The notes: generated by a model from the sequence alone, not told the origin. 64,000 nt of DNA from Bacteroidales bacterium (GCA_016286055.1 JAEERW010000003.1:124001-188000); one strand, 5' to 3'; positions 49,254-58,624 are shown, counted from the stretch's first letter. Numbers and translations: made by a program.

Positions 49254-50786
49254 TTACTTAGCCCATTCCTTTCCTTCGGGAGTGCGCCTCCAAGCGAAAT
49301 AAGCATCAAGCACCTTCATAGATTCGAGGCTCGGGGTAGTGCCTACAAACGGAACTGGCCCGGTGAGATACATAACCTTTTGATTTTCTGTGGTAAATTC
49401 AGGCCAATGAGGAACGCCTTCGCCATCGGGATTGCCTGTTTTGGCAAAATTGGTCCAATACAAGCCCATTGCTTTCGACAGAGCAATATCGCTTTCGCCC
49501 TGTGTAACGTGCTGAAATACATAGTTTACGTCCATTCCGTGGTGCGAACCTTCGCTGTCGGCTGGGTGTTGGTCGAAATAGTAGAGATAAACCTTTGATT
49601 TGCCTTTTTGACTTTGAAGCGAAGCCCACGCCCATGTTTGCCAACCAAAAGCGGCATCACGCATAAGGTCGCGAGCGGTTTTGTTGAGTTTGCCCTCGTC
49701 GGTAAGGGGATACGCCTTTAACAATGTGTCGGCAAAACGTCCGTAACGGTCGGCTACAAACTTAGGATGTGTTTCGTAAGTGTCGGCAAACGAGAAACTT
49801 GCACCTTCGTCAGAATTGTATCCCACAAGAATATCCACATCGTTGAAATCGCCGTTTTGGTACATTACATATTGGTCGTCTTTGATAACATAGCCGTCAA
49901 CCACAGGCCAAGCGCCAAAGCCCGACATATCGCCACCTGCATATTTTTCGGCAGGGAGTGCGCGAAGGTCGGCAAGCGATTTTGCACCGAGTTTTTCGGC
50001 AATCTGAGCACCGTCTTGCTCAGCCATTGCGAGGGTCTTCATATTTTCGCCGGGATATGTGGTGGCACGCGAAGGACCAAATGATCCGCCGCTTTGTGAT
50101 ATTGCCCTCTGAAATAATCCCTTAGCCAAAGGCGAAGCACACAACATGCTAACCGAAATGCCGCCGGCACTTTCGCCAAAGATTGTAACATTGTTGGGGT
50201 CGCCGCCAAATTTATCAATATTCTTTTTAACCCATTGTAAACCTGCAATTTGGTCTAAAATACCATAGTTGCCGCTTACGTGATTTGGATTTTCGGCGGT
50301 GAGTTCGGGATGACACAGAAAACCGAGATTTCCCACGCGGTAAGTGATTGATACTAAGACTACACCATTGCGCGAAAGAAGTTCGCCGTCGTGACTTGGG
50401 TCGGCAGTAGAGCCAAACGAAAAACCTCCGCCATAGATCCACACCATAACGGGCAGTTTGTCTTGGGGCGTTTTTGCGGGAGTCCACACATTTAAATATA
50501 GGCAATCTTCGCTAAAATTGTTTGGGTCACCGCCTTGGATAGGACCTTTGGCAAATTCGGTAGTCTTTTTAACGCCCTGCCACGGAATTAGCGGCTGAGG
50601 TGCTTTCCATCTGAGGTCGCCCACAGGGGGAGCTGCAAACGGTATTCCCTTAAAAATTTTGAGGCTGTCTTGAATGTAGCCTTCAATTTGTCCGCCCTCT
50701 ACATCCACAATGTTTGAGAGTTGCGGATTACCGCACGAAGCCAAAATCACGGCCGATACAGCGGAAAAAAATGCTAACTTTTTCAT
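49254..50786 (-). CDS. Type-B carboxylesterase lipoprotein
   Basis: A 510-residue lipoprotein (MKKLAFFSAVSAVILASCG) of the COesterase family (PF00135). Typical blocks are EDCLYLNVWTP near residue 95, VMVWIYGGGFSFGS (oxyanion hole) and the nucleophile elbow FGESAGG (about residue 208), with a Glu and the late His in SHHGMDVNYVF. It is presumably an outer-membrane-linked esterase acting on plant-derived esters, as its neighbours suggest. It probably shares a leftward transcript with the double CE1 gene. Confidence 0.92.
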   Translation of the reverse strand: MKKLAFFSAVSAVILASCGNPQLSNIVDVEGGQIEGYIQDSLKIFKGIPFAAPPVGDLRWKAPQPLIPWQGVKKTTEFAKGPIQGGDPNNFSEDCLYLNVWTPAKTPQDKLPVMVWIYGGGFSFGSTADPSHDGELLSRNGVVLVSITYRVGNLGFLCHPELTAENPNHVSGNYGILDQIAGLQWVKKNIDKFGGDPNNVTIFGESAGGISVSMLCASPLAKGLFQRAISQSGGSFGPSRATTYPGENMKTLAMAEQDGAQIAEKLGAKSLADLRALPAEKYAGGDMSGFGAWPVVDGYVIKDDQYVMYQNGDFNDVDILVGYNSDEGASFSFADTYETHPKFVADRYGRFADTLLKAYPLTDEGKLNKTARDLMRDAAFGWQTWAWASLQSQKGKSKVYLYYFDQHPADSEGSHHGMDVNYVFQHVTQGESDIALSKAMGLYWTNFAKTGNPDGEGVPHWPEFTTENQKVMYLTGPVPFVGTTPSLESMKVLDAYFAWRRTPEGKEWAK

Positions 50787-50989
50787 TTTCAGTTAATACA
50801 GTATGAATAATTTTGGGGGCAAGTTAGCAATTATTTTTGTAACGGCATCACCTTTTTGAGGCTATCTATCAAAAAAGTCTTTTATATTTGATATTAGAAA
50901 TTATCACTCATTTATTATCAATCACTTGCAAAATTAGTTTCCCTGCGGTGTTGGTGTGGCAGGGAAACTGAGTTGTTTTAAAATCTCAA

Positions 50990-51418
50990 TTATCTAACCT
51001 TTTGTGGCTTAATGTTTTTTTCTGCCATTTTAAGCTTGATGTCATTAATTAAGCTGTCGGTGAATTTGCAGGTGCGATAGTATTCTCCGTTATAGATAGT
51101 AGTGTTGTCATCGTAAATAGAGTATTCAAATACAACGATTGAGCTATCTCCAAAGGTCATTTCATTGGGATTACCGCTTGCAAACCAATATATCAAAGTA
51201 TTAGGTGACTTATAATCTGAAATTTTTACTGTGTCGTTTTTTTCTAATAGTAAATAGTTTTCCTTGTTATAGCCGTATTTGAATGAAAGGTTATACTGCG
51301 ATGTATTTATATACATTGTATGTGAAGGAGACGGTCCACAACCGCCTTCGTTGGTGCATCCGCTATTTGATAGCAGCCCAAGCGTTAAATAAATCATCAA
51401 GATAAATTTCCGTTGCAT
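50990..51418 (-). CDS. Small lipoprotein of unknown function
   Basis: A 142-residue protein whose signal ends LLSNSGCTNEGG, so a lipoprotein. The mature part is short beta-type strands (YNLSFKYGYNKENYLLLEKN, then IVVFEYSIYDDNTTIY) without a known motif. It overlaps the upstream HExxH fragment by 56 bp in a different frame, which is unusual and hints that this stretch has been rearranged. Confidence 0.65.
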   Translation of the reverse strand: MQRKFILMIYLTLGLLSNSGCTNEGGCGPSPSHTMYINTSQYNLSFKYGYNKENYLLLEKNDTVKISDYKSPNTLIYWFASGNPNEMTFGDSSIVVFEYSIYDDNTTIYNGEYYRTCKFTDSLINDIKLKMAEKNIKPQKVR

Positions 51419-51773
51419 TGTTGTAATATTTTTTCAAGTTATTTTTCCAGTCGTCCCATGTTCTTGCTCCTTTGAGGGCATATTCTAATTGGGTAATAGT
51501 GTAGCCTGACACTTTGTCGTGTCGTATGTTGTTTAGTTCATCATAGTCGATCAAGTCTTGAACTATCAATGTGTAGTATTTAGAATAGTTTGCTTGGTAA
51601 GAGGGATAGCCTAAGGACCGGGTAAGATACCATTCTACTCCTCTTGCCCAAGATTCTTTGAGTATTTTGTCACAATAACTGTAAATTGTGTCTAAGTCGT
51701 GGTGAGCGTAATGTGTTAACTCGTGAGTGGTGATGGCAAAATAGTCCATAGAGGAGTATGTGGTGTTGTTCAT
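51363..51773 (-). CDS. HExxH metallopeptidase-like fragment
   Basis: A 136-residue protein with no signal peptide. It contains TTHELTHYAHHDLD near residue 15, an HExxH zinc-peptidase motif, followed by ESWARGVEWYLTR, which could supply the third ligand Glu. The frame starts only a few residues before the motif, and a TAG lies three codons upstream, so the N-terminal part of a longer peptidase seems lost. It is probably a pseudogene or a small zinc-binding remnant. It lies 35 bp after the lipoprotein gene at 51809. Confidence 0.55.
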   Translation of the reverse strand: MNNTTYSSMDYFAITTHELTHYAHHDLDTIYSYCDKILKESWARGVEWYLTRSLGYPSYQANYSKYYTLIVQDLIDYDELNNIRHDKVSGYTITQLEYALKGARTWDDWKNNLKKYYNNATEIYLDDLFNAWAAIK

Positions 51774-51808
51774 TGGGCACTAATCAAGTGTTTTATTTGT
51801 TTTGTAGT

Positions 51809-52261
51809 TTATTCAAAATCCTTATCTGTGATGGTGAAACGTAATATAGTGGTGTCCTTTTTTTCAATACGTTCCCAATCACCAATTTCGTATGGTGTAT
51901 GTAAGCTTGTTTGAGATTCTGTAAGTGGTCCGTGCCAAAGTTTTATAAGTGTATCGGCGCGGAATATTTTGATGGTGTCGTATGTACGGTTGAATTTTAG
52001 ATTTTGTACATAGTAAGCGTCATCATCGCCCCAATCTTCATATTGTAATGCTTCTTTTTGTGGTGGTAAATAATAAGACGTACTATCTTCTGCACTAATG
52101 TATATAAAGCCAGCGATATGTAATACTTTTATAGTATCATTACTTTTGTTACAAAATCCGTAACCTTGCCAATGTCCTGGTTCGTCAATTGGATCGCATG
52201 ATTGGACAAGAAAGAATAATGATGCAACGATAATAAATATATATTTAGAATCCATAGCCAT
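51809..52261 (-). CDS. Small lipoprotein of unknown function
   Basis: A 150-residue lipoprotein: signal with lipobox VQSC (MDSKYIFIIVASLFFLVQSC), so the third-codon Met at 52255 is an equally good start. The mature part has acidic and aromatic residues (QYEDWGDDDAYYVQN) and no known domain. It starts inside the extended frame of the upstream gene (52248-52340), as expected in a tight operon of small lipoproteins. Confidence 0.65.
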   Translation of the reverse strand: MAMDSKYIFIIVASLFFLVQSCDPIDEPGHWQGYGFCNKSNDTIKVLHIAGFIYISAEDSTSYYLPPQKEALQYEDWGDDDAYYVQNLKFNRTYDTIKIFRADTLIKLWHGPLTESQTSLHTPYEIGDWERIEKKDTTILRFTITDKDFE

Positions 52262-52340
52262 TAAATTGTTTGATAATAGTAGTTGATTTACTTGGATATT
52301 TCTCGCATAAGGCTTGTTTTAATCGTTCGTGACTATAAAT

Positions 52341-52640
52341 TCAAGCTTTCATGCAATCGAAAATCTGACGTTCTGTAAGTCCGGCATTTTTGACTAAATC
52401 GTAGACGTAGTTTAGCGCAACTTTCGAGAGAGAGTTTTTTCTCACTTCTTCTAATGCTTTGCGCATATAGTCAAGCGAGTAGGGGTTTTCAATTTGTTTG
52501 CCGAGTATGGTTTGCTGTTTTGTTGATATAGATACAGAGTCGGATGGTAATGCAATTCTGTTGAGAGGTTCTTCTATAGGCTCGGAGCATGCTATAAACA
52601 TTATTGTAGTTGATACTATTAAAAATATGAGATGTTTCAT
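52341..52640 (-). CDS. Small lipoprotein ended by an in-frame TGA
   Basis: A 99-residue lipoprotein (MKHLIFLIVSTTIMFIACSE; lipobox FIAC). The mature part (LDYMRKALEEVRKNSLSK and then LTERQIFDCMKA) is helical. After the TGA (52343-52341) the same frame stays open for 31 more codons (IYSHERLKQALCEKYPSK...) to a TAA at 52245, ending after the start of the next gene. The stop may thus be a recent nonsense change in a gene that was once about 131 residues long. No function is known. Confidence 0.6.
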   Translation of the reverse strand: MKHLIFLIVSTTIMFIACSEPIEEPLNRIALPSDSVSISTKQQTILGKQIENPYSLDYMRKALEEVRKNSLSKVALNYVYDLVKNAGLTERQIFDCMKA

Positions 52641-52798
52641 TTACAGTAGATTTGATTAATTAATTTTGTTGCAAGTTAACATATTTTTTCTACGAATACA
52701 TAGATTTTGTGATTTTTTTGCATCCCGTTTTTTTCAGCCCACAGATTAAACCAATACTCAAATTCTCGGCGTTCTTTTTGTTTTGTTAGCAATAAAAA

Positions 52799-52823
52799 TC
52801 CCCACGGAAAAATCCGCAGGGAT
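52799..52823 (-). terminator. Terminator after the 52854-53708 lipoprotein
   Basis: atccc/gggat with an inner cgga/tccg stem and a small bulge, 31 bp after the stop codon; a moderate hairpin with A/T-rich flanks. Confidence 0.5.
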
Positions 52824-52853
52824 ATGATTAACTATGTTTACAACTATGATACT

Positions 52854-53708
52854 CTATTTCAGCCCCTTCCATTCGCCTTTGATTTGCTGGCACTGGGTGT
52901 AGAACGAGGGACAGTTGTTCATGTGGTAAAGTCCTGTGGCTTCGTCGTCTTCAAACATAACAATTTCGCATTGACGCTGGTGAGTGTCCCATCCGCCGCC
53001 GATAACGTACATATAGTATACAGTGCCGTATTTGGGCATTGTCATTTGTTTGATGCCGTTGGGGCTGCCCTGACATTTGATTGTGTAAGGTTCGGTGGGT
53101 GCGTAAGAGTTGGTGCGAACAGCTCCGTCTATGAGGGCGGCGGCTATGTAACGCTGTGAATATCCGTCACTGGTGTAGTTGCCGTAACGGTCTTTTAATA
53201 TGTTCATTACCGACGAAACATTGTTAGGAGTGTTGATGAGGCGGATGCAGCGTTCGCCCACGGCTTTGTCGCGTCCGTACATCTCCATAGCCATCACCAT
53301 CATTGCGGCTGTGCCGTTGATGTGCTTGCCAAGATACTCTTTGTAGACCTTTTCAAACTCGGTGTAGTCGGAGGGAATGTTGCTGAATGTAACCTCGTTG
53401 AAATCGCTTGTGGTGATTTTGTCGGTTTTGAAATCACCTTTCACCTGATAAGTGTGGTTGCCGTAGCGGTAAACGTCGCCGTCCATGCCAGCCTGAACGT
53501 CTGCCTGAGCAGATGATTCTGGAGCCGTTTGCACTGATAGAGTGCCGTTTGAGGCTGAACTCTCTTTTGATTCGATTGCGATGTTGTCAGAATTGCCCGA
53601 AAGCATTGTGGCTTGGGTGTCTGAATTGGATTTTTCAGAAGTTCCGCCGCACGATACTGCGCAGAATAATGCCAAGGCGGCAAATGTGTAGATGTTTATT
53701 TTTTTCAT
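52854..53708 (-). CDS. Lipoprotein of unknown function with a Ser/Gln linker
   Basis: A 284-residue lipoprotein. I take the ATG at 53708 (MKKINIYTFAALALFCAVSC), since a TAACTTTG box at 53742-53749 rules out the longer frame from 53744. Residues 20-80 are a low-complexity linker. The core (SDYTEFEKVYKEYLGKHING, MMVMAMEMYGRDKAVGERC, YIVGGGWDTHQRQC-like segments) looks like a widespread Bacteroidetes domain of unknown function. It is divergent from the DUF2807-like gene. Confidence 0.75.
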   Translation of the reverse strand: MKKINIYTFAALALFCAVSCGGTSEKSNSDTQATMLSGNSDNIAIESKESSASNGTLSVQTAPESSAQADVQAGMDGDVYRYGNHTYQVKGDFKTDKITTSDFNEVTFSNIPSDYTEFEKVYKEYLGKHINGTAAMMVMAMEMYGRDKAVGERCIRLINTPNNVSSVMNILKDRYGNYTSDGYSQRYIAAALIDGAVRTNSYAPTEPYTIKCQGSPNGIKQMTMPKYGTVYYMYVIGGGWDTHQRQCEIVMFEDDEATGLYHMNNCPSFYTQCQQIKGEWKGLK

Positions 53709-53843
53709 ATAATATAAAGTGTTAATGTTAAAAAATCGCCTCAAAGTTAATTATTTTTTTTAAAAGCTGTGTTTCAAGAGGCAGAAATCTTTTTAATCGT
53801 ACATATTTTGTAAATTTGCAGCGCAAAAATATAATGATAAACA

Positions 53844-54599
53844 ATGAACAAACTGATTTATAAACTATTATCTGCCGTTATGATGTTTTCGGTAGTTGTT
53901 ACAACAAGTTGCGACAACGAAAATGCTCCCGACTTTTTTAAGAGCATTGGCGATGAGGTGACACAAGAATGGCATTTCGACAGTCTGATTACAGTTTTCC
54001 GCATAAATGATGCTTTTGATGTTTCCATCGTGAAAGATACAGCCGATTTTGCGGTAGTTACCTGTGGCAAAAATCTGATAGACAAGGTAAAATGGGAATT
54101 TGCCGGAGCCAATACGGTAGAATTTACCAACGACAACGCCTGCCGAATTGTTCGCAATTATGAGGGTGTGCCTAAAATTGAAATTCATTACACATATAGC
54201 GATCTGAATGTTTATGTAAATGGTTCTGGACGTGTTCATTCATCTGATTCAGTGGATGTTAAACGTGTGGTTTTTACTGAACGCATAGGCAATCTCGACA
54301 TCATTACCAATGCACCTGAGTTTGTGTTGGAGGTTTGGTTCGGCACTGGACGCTATTATGTGCGAGGCAAAACCGATTGTTTCCGCTGCGAACCTCGTTA
54401 TTCGGCAATTGTTGACGCTTCGCAACTATCTGTAAAAAAAGCTTTTGTAGATAATTACAGCACTGGCGATGTGTATGTAAATCCTTCCGACTCGCTTACT
54501 GCCAAGATTTTTTGGACTGGCGATATTATTTACAGCGGCAATCCCGGCATTAATCTTTTAGAAAATCCCGGAAAAGGCGGGTTAATTAAGAAAGAATGA
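53844..54599 (+). CDS. DUF2807-like lipoprotein coupled to a PagL-like gene
   Basis: A 251-residue lipoprotein (MNKLIYKLLSAVMMFSVVVTTSC). The pattern FRINDAFDVSIVKD, then IEIHYTYSDLNVYVNGSGRV and the repeated short strands, matches the GIN/DUF2807 beta-solenoid class, though the Gly phrases are less regular than in 43018-43758. Its stop overlaps the next start by 4 bp (ATGA), so it is translated together with the deacylase-like protein; the lipoprotein may assist or partner it in the outer membrane. A TAAATTTG box (53811-53818) lies upstream. Confidence 0.75.
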   Translation: MNKLIYKLLSAVMMFSVVVTTSCDNENAPDFFKSIGDEVTQEWHFDSLITVFRINDAFDVSIVKDTADFAVVTCGKNLIDKVKWEFAGANTVEFTNDNACRIVRNYEGVPKIEIHYTYSDLNVYVNGSGRVHSSDSVDVKRVVFTERIGNLDIITNAPEFVLEVWFGTGRYYVRGKTDCFRCEPRYSAIVDASQLSVKKAFVDNYSTGDVYVNPSDSLTAKIFWTGDIIYSGNPGINLLENPGKGGLIKKE

Positions 54600-55708
54600 A
54601 ACATTATATAAAAATATTATTATTTGCGTTAATTACTACTTTGTTTGTTACATCATCTGTCTTTGCTGCCGATTCGTTGCGCACAAAGCTTCCTCGCAAC
54701 AAATATCTGTCGGTGCGCTACCTTCACGGACCAGTATACGACCATCGTGGTCTGTCGGGTGTGCTTGATTTTCATTCTACCGATGGTATTGGGGTAGAGT
54801 ATCTTGTGGAAACTGATGGCAGCCGTGCTTGGGAAAATATCTATCGACATCCTCGTCTTGGTGCGGCGTTTTATTACGAAGATTTTCATTACGATGTGCT
54901 TGGAAAGGCTTTTTCTAACGCTGTGATTGCCGAGTTCCCATTGGTAAAACGAGGTTTCTTTGGTATGGATATGCGTTTTCTTGCTGGTACGGGTTATGTT
55001 ACAAAAAAATTCGACAGCGAGAGCAATCCCGACAATTTGCTTATAGGTTCGCGGTTTTCGGCTTTTTTTGTGTTCGGCCCTCAGTTTCAGTTTTTTATGA
55101 ATCGCCCACAGAGGCTTTTGGCGGGATTCAACTTTGTACATTGGAGCAATGGAGCTATGCGTTTGCCTAATCTTGGACTTAATCTGATGCAGTGGCATAT
55201 TGGCGTTCAGGGTAGGATAGGAGGGGAGAAACCCCGATTCCAAGGCGAACCCGTGGAAACCATTGTTTACAATAAGTGGCAGAAATATGTTACAGCAGCA
55301 TTCGGTGTACGTGAAGCCAACCAGCCAGAAGGTCCTAAATATTGCATATTGTCCACTACTGCAGGTATTTACCGAATGATGGGAAAACGCACAAGGATAG
55401 GAGCGGGACTTGATTTTTTCCGCGACCCGTCGCAGTTGAAAAAATTCGGAAACTCAGGCATTGAATATTCCGACGGCAGTCCATGCTTGTTGGGGCTTCA
55501 TTTCGCATACGGTTTCTGTTTCGGACGCACCACAGCCACACTGCATCTGGGAGGATTCCTTTTCAACGAAATCTACGACGAACTGCCCATTTACGACCGT
55601 CTTGTAATCAACTACCACATCACTCCGCACATTATGGCAAACCTCGGACTCCGTACATACTTTATGCGTGCCGAGTATATCGAGTGGGGCGTGGGGTACG
55701 TGTTCTAG
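54596..55708 (+). CDS. PagL-like acyloxyacyl hydrolase (outer-membrane lipid A deacylase family)
   Basis: A 370-residue secreted protein (signal MKHYIKILLFALITTLFVTS, SVFAAD). The PagL-type signature FVHWSNGAMRLPNLGLN (about residues 178-195) supplies the His and Ser of the lipid A 3-O-deacylase active site, and the flanking strands (GIGVEYLVET, GLRTYFMRAEYIEWGVGYVF) fit a beta-barrel. The protein is longer than classic PagL. The family removes or handles acyl chains of lipid A in the outer membrane. It is coupled to the DUF2807-like lipoprotein and convergent with the next gene (adjacent stops). Confidence 0.8.
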   Translation: MKHYIKILLFALITTLFVTSSVFAADSLRTKLPRNKYLSVRYLHGPVYDHRGLSGVLDFHSTDGIGVEYLVETDGSRAWENIYRHPRLGAAFYYEDFHYDVLGKAFSNAVIAEFPLVKRGFFGMDMRFLAGTGYVTKKFDSESNPDNLLIGSRFSAFFVFGPQFQFFMNRPQRLLAGFNFVHWSNGAMRLPNLGLNLMQWHIGVQGRIGGEKPRFQGEPVETIVYNKWQKYVTAAFGVREANQPEGPKYCILSTTAGIYRMMGKRTRIGAGLDFFRDPSQLKKFGNSGIEYSDGSPCLLGLHFAYGFCFGRTTATLHLGGFLFNEIYDELPIYDRLVINYHITPHIMANLGLRTYFMRAEYIEWGVGYVF

Positions 55709-58516
55709 TTATTTGTTGGCGTTGGCAATGCCGTTGTATACTGCTTGATTGATCAATTTTCTGATCCGATACTTGTTGATATTTTGATTCTTTTCGTCGG
55801 GATAAACTCTGTTGCTGAGAAAAACTATCACAATCTCATTTTCTGGGTCAACCCATGCGCAAGTGCCTGTGAATCCTGTATGACCGAATGTTTTCACAGA
55901 CGCACTGTCGGCACAATATGCAGAGGGATACATATCAAAACCAAGTGCTCTACCTGTTTTGGGTTGCTTGGTGGTATACTGCTTAATAGCATCGGGTTCA
56001 AGATATTTGGTGCGTCCGTAAGTGCCTTGGTTTAAGACCATTTGAAACAAAACGCCGAGGTCTTTGGCGGTAGAAAAAATACCAGCATTGCCAGATACAC
56101 CTCCGAGAATTTCTGCTGATGGGTCGTGAACGTCGCCTTGCAGAATCTCGTCTGTCCAAAGGTTTGGAGCTGTGGGGGCAAATTGGTTTTTATCATAGTA
56201 ACGTGTCGGGTTGTAGTGAGTTCTAAACATACCAAGTGGTTGATAGAAATTCTTTTGCAGAAAAACGTCGGCATTGGTACCGAGCAAATCTTCAGCCATC
56301 TGTTGCAAAATAATCATGTTGACATCGCTGTACTTGTATTCTTGTTTGGCATCAACGGCCAGACGTCGGGTGTTGATTAGCACCGAATCGCGCCATTTGT
56401 TTTTGAGATAGAGGTTGTAGCATATTTTTGATTCTGCTACGTTTTTGATATATTTTTCGGAGAAAAACTCGTCAAATGCCTGTTTTTTAAGGTCATCGGC
56501 ACTTAAGCGTTCCACTTTTACACCATCGTCTTTGAGCATGCGGCGTTTGGTAGAGCGGTAGTAAAGTATCTTAGTAAAAGGCAGATATGGGTATATTCCG
56601 CTTTTGTGTTCAAGCAAAAGTCTAACGGGCACACCAAAAATAGTTCTTTCAGGAATGTCGCGCAAGAAAGTGGTGTCGGTGTTGTCGTTTGGGTTGATGA
56701 TAGTGTCGGCAGGAAGGTTAGACCAGTCGATGGTGGTATCGTTGAAGTATGCGCCGATGTTTTTGTCGAGGTTAATCATCTTTTTGCCCGAAAGGTGCAT
56801 CATAATGATGGTGGCGGCAGTGATTTTTGTGAGCGATGCAATATCGTACATGGTGTTGGTGGTAACAGCTTGCGATGTAGAGTCGTAGGTGTAATGTCCG
56901 TAGCCCTTGTTGATGAGGATTCTTCCCTTGTAAGCCGCAAACACCTGACAGCCGGGAAAACAGTTGTTGCTGATAGCCATATTGACGATGGAATCTATTG
57001 TGTCGCAATAGTTTGGATTGAATCCAGCTATGCTCAGAGGCAGCGTTTGCAGACGGCATGTTTCAATACGCTTGCCAGTACCCGCCTTGATGTCGTGGGC
57101 TATTTGAAAAGGTGTCTTGGCGTTGACCTCAAGACTGCCGAAAATAGCCTGAGCCGCTAATTTGCCAGAGGCAAAACCGCTACCATAAATCTGTAGTAAT
57201 GAGGAACTTTTTATTTTGTTGAGGTTATCTAAATTGCCGAAGTTAACTACGCACGAGTGGGTGTTGCGTGTGGCGTTGTTTATCAGTGAAACTATCTTTG
57301 GGTCAGTAATTTTGTCGTTGATAAGCACAATGAGGTTTTTTGAAGAGCTGTTTTTTAGAGCCCTTGCCACGCGTTCATAATTGTTTCTCACATATTGCAT
57401 ATTGGTGGTGCAGAAATTGTATTTTTCTGATACAAAACCATTTAGATAAGTTCCTCCGATTTGTATAATTTTAAGGTTGTTGATATCTTTTATGGGAAGG
57501 AAACCAAACGAATTGTAAATGCATGTGTTGGAGCTTGAAATTGCTTTCCACGATACCAAGCGTCGGGGAAGGGTTCGGGTGGGATGTTTCTCATGGTGTT
57601 CTGCAACCCAATATTTAAGCTTGATAATCTTGTATGCTTTGAGTTCCACTACTTTACGCAGCTTTTTGTTCTTTTTGATAGCGGTGTGGAGCGTCTTTAA
57701 AAATATTTCTGGATCTAATGTGCCGATAATCAAATCGGCATTGGATACGATTGTTTTGATTATGTCTTCTTTACGGTTTAATGTTTTGTAGATGAGAGCG
57801 TTAGGCGGATATTCTATCTTGTAATAATTATATAGGCGCTTGCCAAGAGTGTAGAGCGAGTCGATAGATTTCTGCACAAACTCACGGCGTTTTTTATCGG
57901 TTATGTTTGATAGGTCAGATTCTATGAGAACAGTTATGCCGTTTTGCCACATAGTTTTAATAAATAATTTTGCATTAGCTGTTTTAGCAAAAAGCTCCTT
58001 GTCGGTGGTACGACCTGTAATGTCAGAAAAATTGGTGTAAGGACTTTTCACCACAGTTACGCCAGCTTTTGCGAGTGAGTCAGACATCTGCTCAGACCAC
58101 ACTCTAAACAACATTGTGTCGCGCGATGTAGCAACGGCGTAGTAGTTGAGAAAAACGGGTAAATCTACAAACGGCTTGGAAATGTCGGTAATAACTAATG
58201 GCTTGGCTATGGTTGTGTCGGTTATAGAATTGATCAACTTGCTGAGTTCGTTAAAGTTGTCGGTATTGTAAATCAGTCCCTGAGGTTTGTTTTTGCCAAA
58301 TGTAGGAGTCTGGTAGCCAGCGTTGTAAATGTAAAGTTGCATAATCTTATCCTCAACCGACATATGGTTGAAAAGAGTGTCGGGCGAAAGAATAGGATTA
58401 AAATCGAGCCGAGCATTATTCTCGGCGCAAAAGGCAAATGCCGCAGCAGATAGCGGCATTAGCACAGCTAAACAATATATAAATTTGTTTTTCAGCAGTT
58501 TGATGATGTGTAGCAT
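55709..58516 (-). CDS. Fusion of degenerate GH3-like domain and class C beta-lactamase-type serine hydrolase
   Basis: A 935-residue exported protein. Residues about 40-330 follow the NagZ/GH3 N-domain layout (SVEDKIMQLYIY, GLIYNTDNF), but the KHFPGHGxT and catalytic Asp signatures are not seen. Residues 510-930 are a beta-lactamase-fold serine hydrolase with SLTK (in YDIASLTKITA), YKYSDVN as the YxN motif and HTGFTGT as the KTG-like motif. Such GH3-serine hydrolase fusions occur in Bacteroidetes and may recycle peptidoglycan; here the GH3 part looks inactive, leaving the hydrolase half intact. Confidence 0.8.
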   Translation of the reverse strand: MLHIIKLLKNKFIYCLAVLMPLSAAAFAFCAENNARLDFNPILSPDTLFNHMSVEDKIMQLYIYNAGYQTPTFGKNKPQGLIYNTDNFNELSKLINSITDTTIAKPLVITDISKPFVDLPVFLNYYAVATSRDTMLFRVWSEQMSDSLAKAGVTVVKSPYTNFSDITGRTTDKELFAKTANAKLFIKTMWQNGITVLIESDLSNITDKKRREFVQKSIDSLYTLGKRLYNYYKIEYPPNALIYKTLNRKEDIIKTIVSNADLIIGTLDPEIFLKTLHTAIKKNKKLRKVVELKAYKIIKLKYWVAEHHEKHPTRTLPRRLVSWKAISSSNTCIYNSFGFLPIKDINNLKIIQIGGTYLNGFVSEKYNFCTTNMQYVRNNYERVARALKNSSSKNLIVLINDKITDPKIVSLINNATRNTHSCVVNFGNLDNLNKIKSSSLLQIYGSGFASGKLAAQAIFGSLEVNAKTPFQIAHDIKAGTGKRIETCRLQTLPLSIAGFNPNYCDTIDSIVNMAISNNCFPGCQVFAAYKGRILINKGYGHYTYDSTSQAVTTNTMYDIASLTKITAATIIMMHLSGKKMINLDKNIGAYFNDTTIDWSNLPADTIINPNDNTDTTFLRDIPERTIFGVPVRLLLEHKSGIYPYLPFTKILYYRSTKRRMLKDDGVKVERLSADDLKKQAFDEFFSEKYIKNVAESKICYNLYLKNKWRDSVLINTRRLAVDAKQEYKYSDVNMIILQQMAEDLLGTNADVFLQKNFYQPLGMFRTHYNPTRYYDKNQFAPTAPNLWTDEILQGDVHDPSAEILGGVSGNAGIFSTAKDLGVLFQMVLNQGTYGRTKYLEPDAIKQYTTKQPKTGRALGFDMYPSAYCADSASVKTFGHTGFTGTCAWVDPENEIVIVFLSNRVYPDEKNQNINKYRIRKLINQAVYNGIANANK

Positions 58517-58624
58517 TGTACTTTTTTTATAAAAACTCGGTTAACAATTTCGGTTTAAAGTTACTGAATGTTTTACAAAAAGAATACCATTTATTAAGTT
58601 TTTTTTGCCGAGGTAAACATATTT

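Noticed and set aside
52341-52343. The TGA as a selenocysteine or readthrough codon
   Set aside because: No SECIS-like hairpin is seen just after it and there is no sign of a selenoprotein family; a simple nonsense change is more likely.
53709-53744. N-terminal extension of the 52854-53708 lipoprotein
   Set aside because: The upstream ATG lies within the TAACTTTG promoter box, and the shorter start gives a proper signal peptide.
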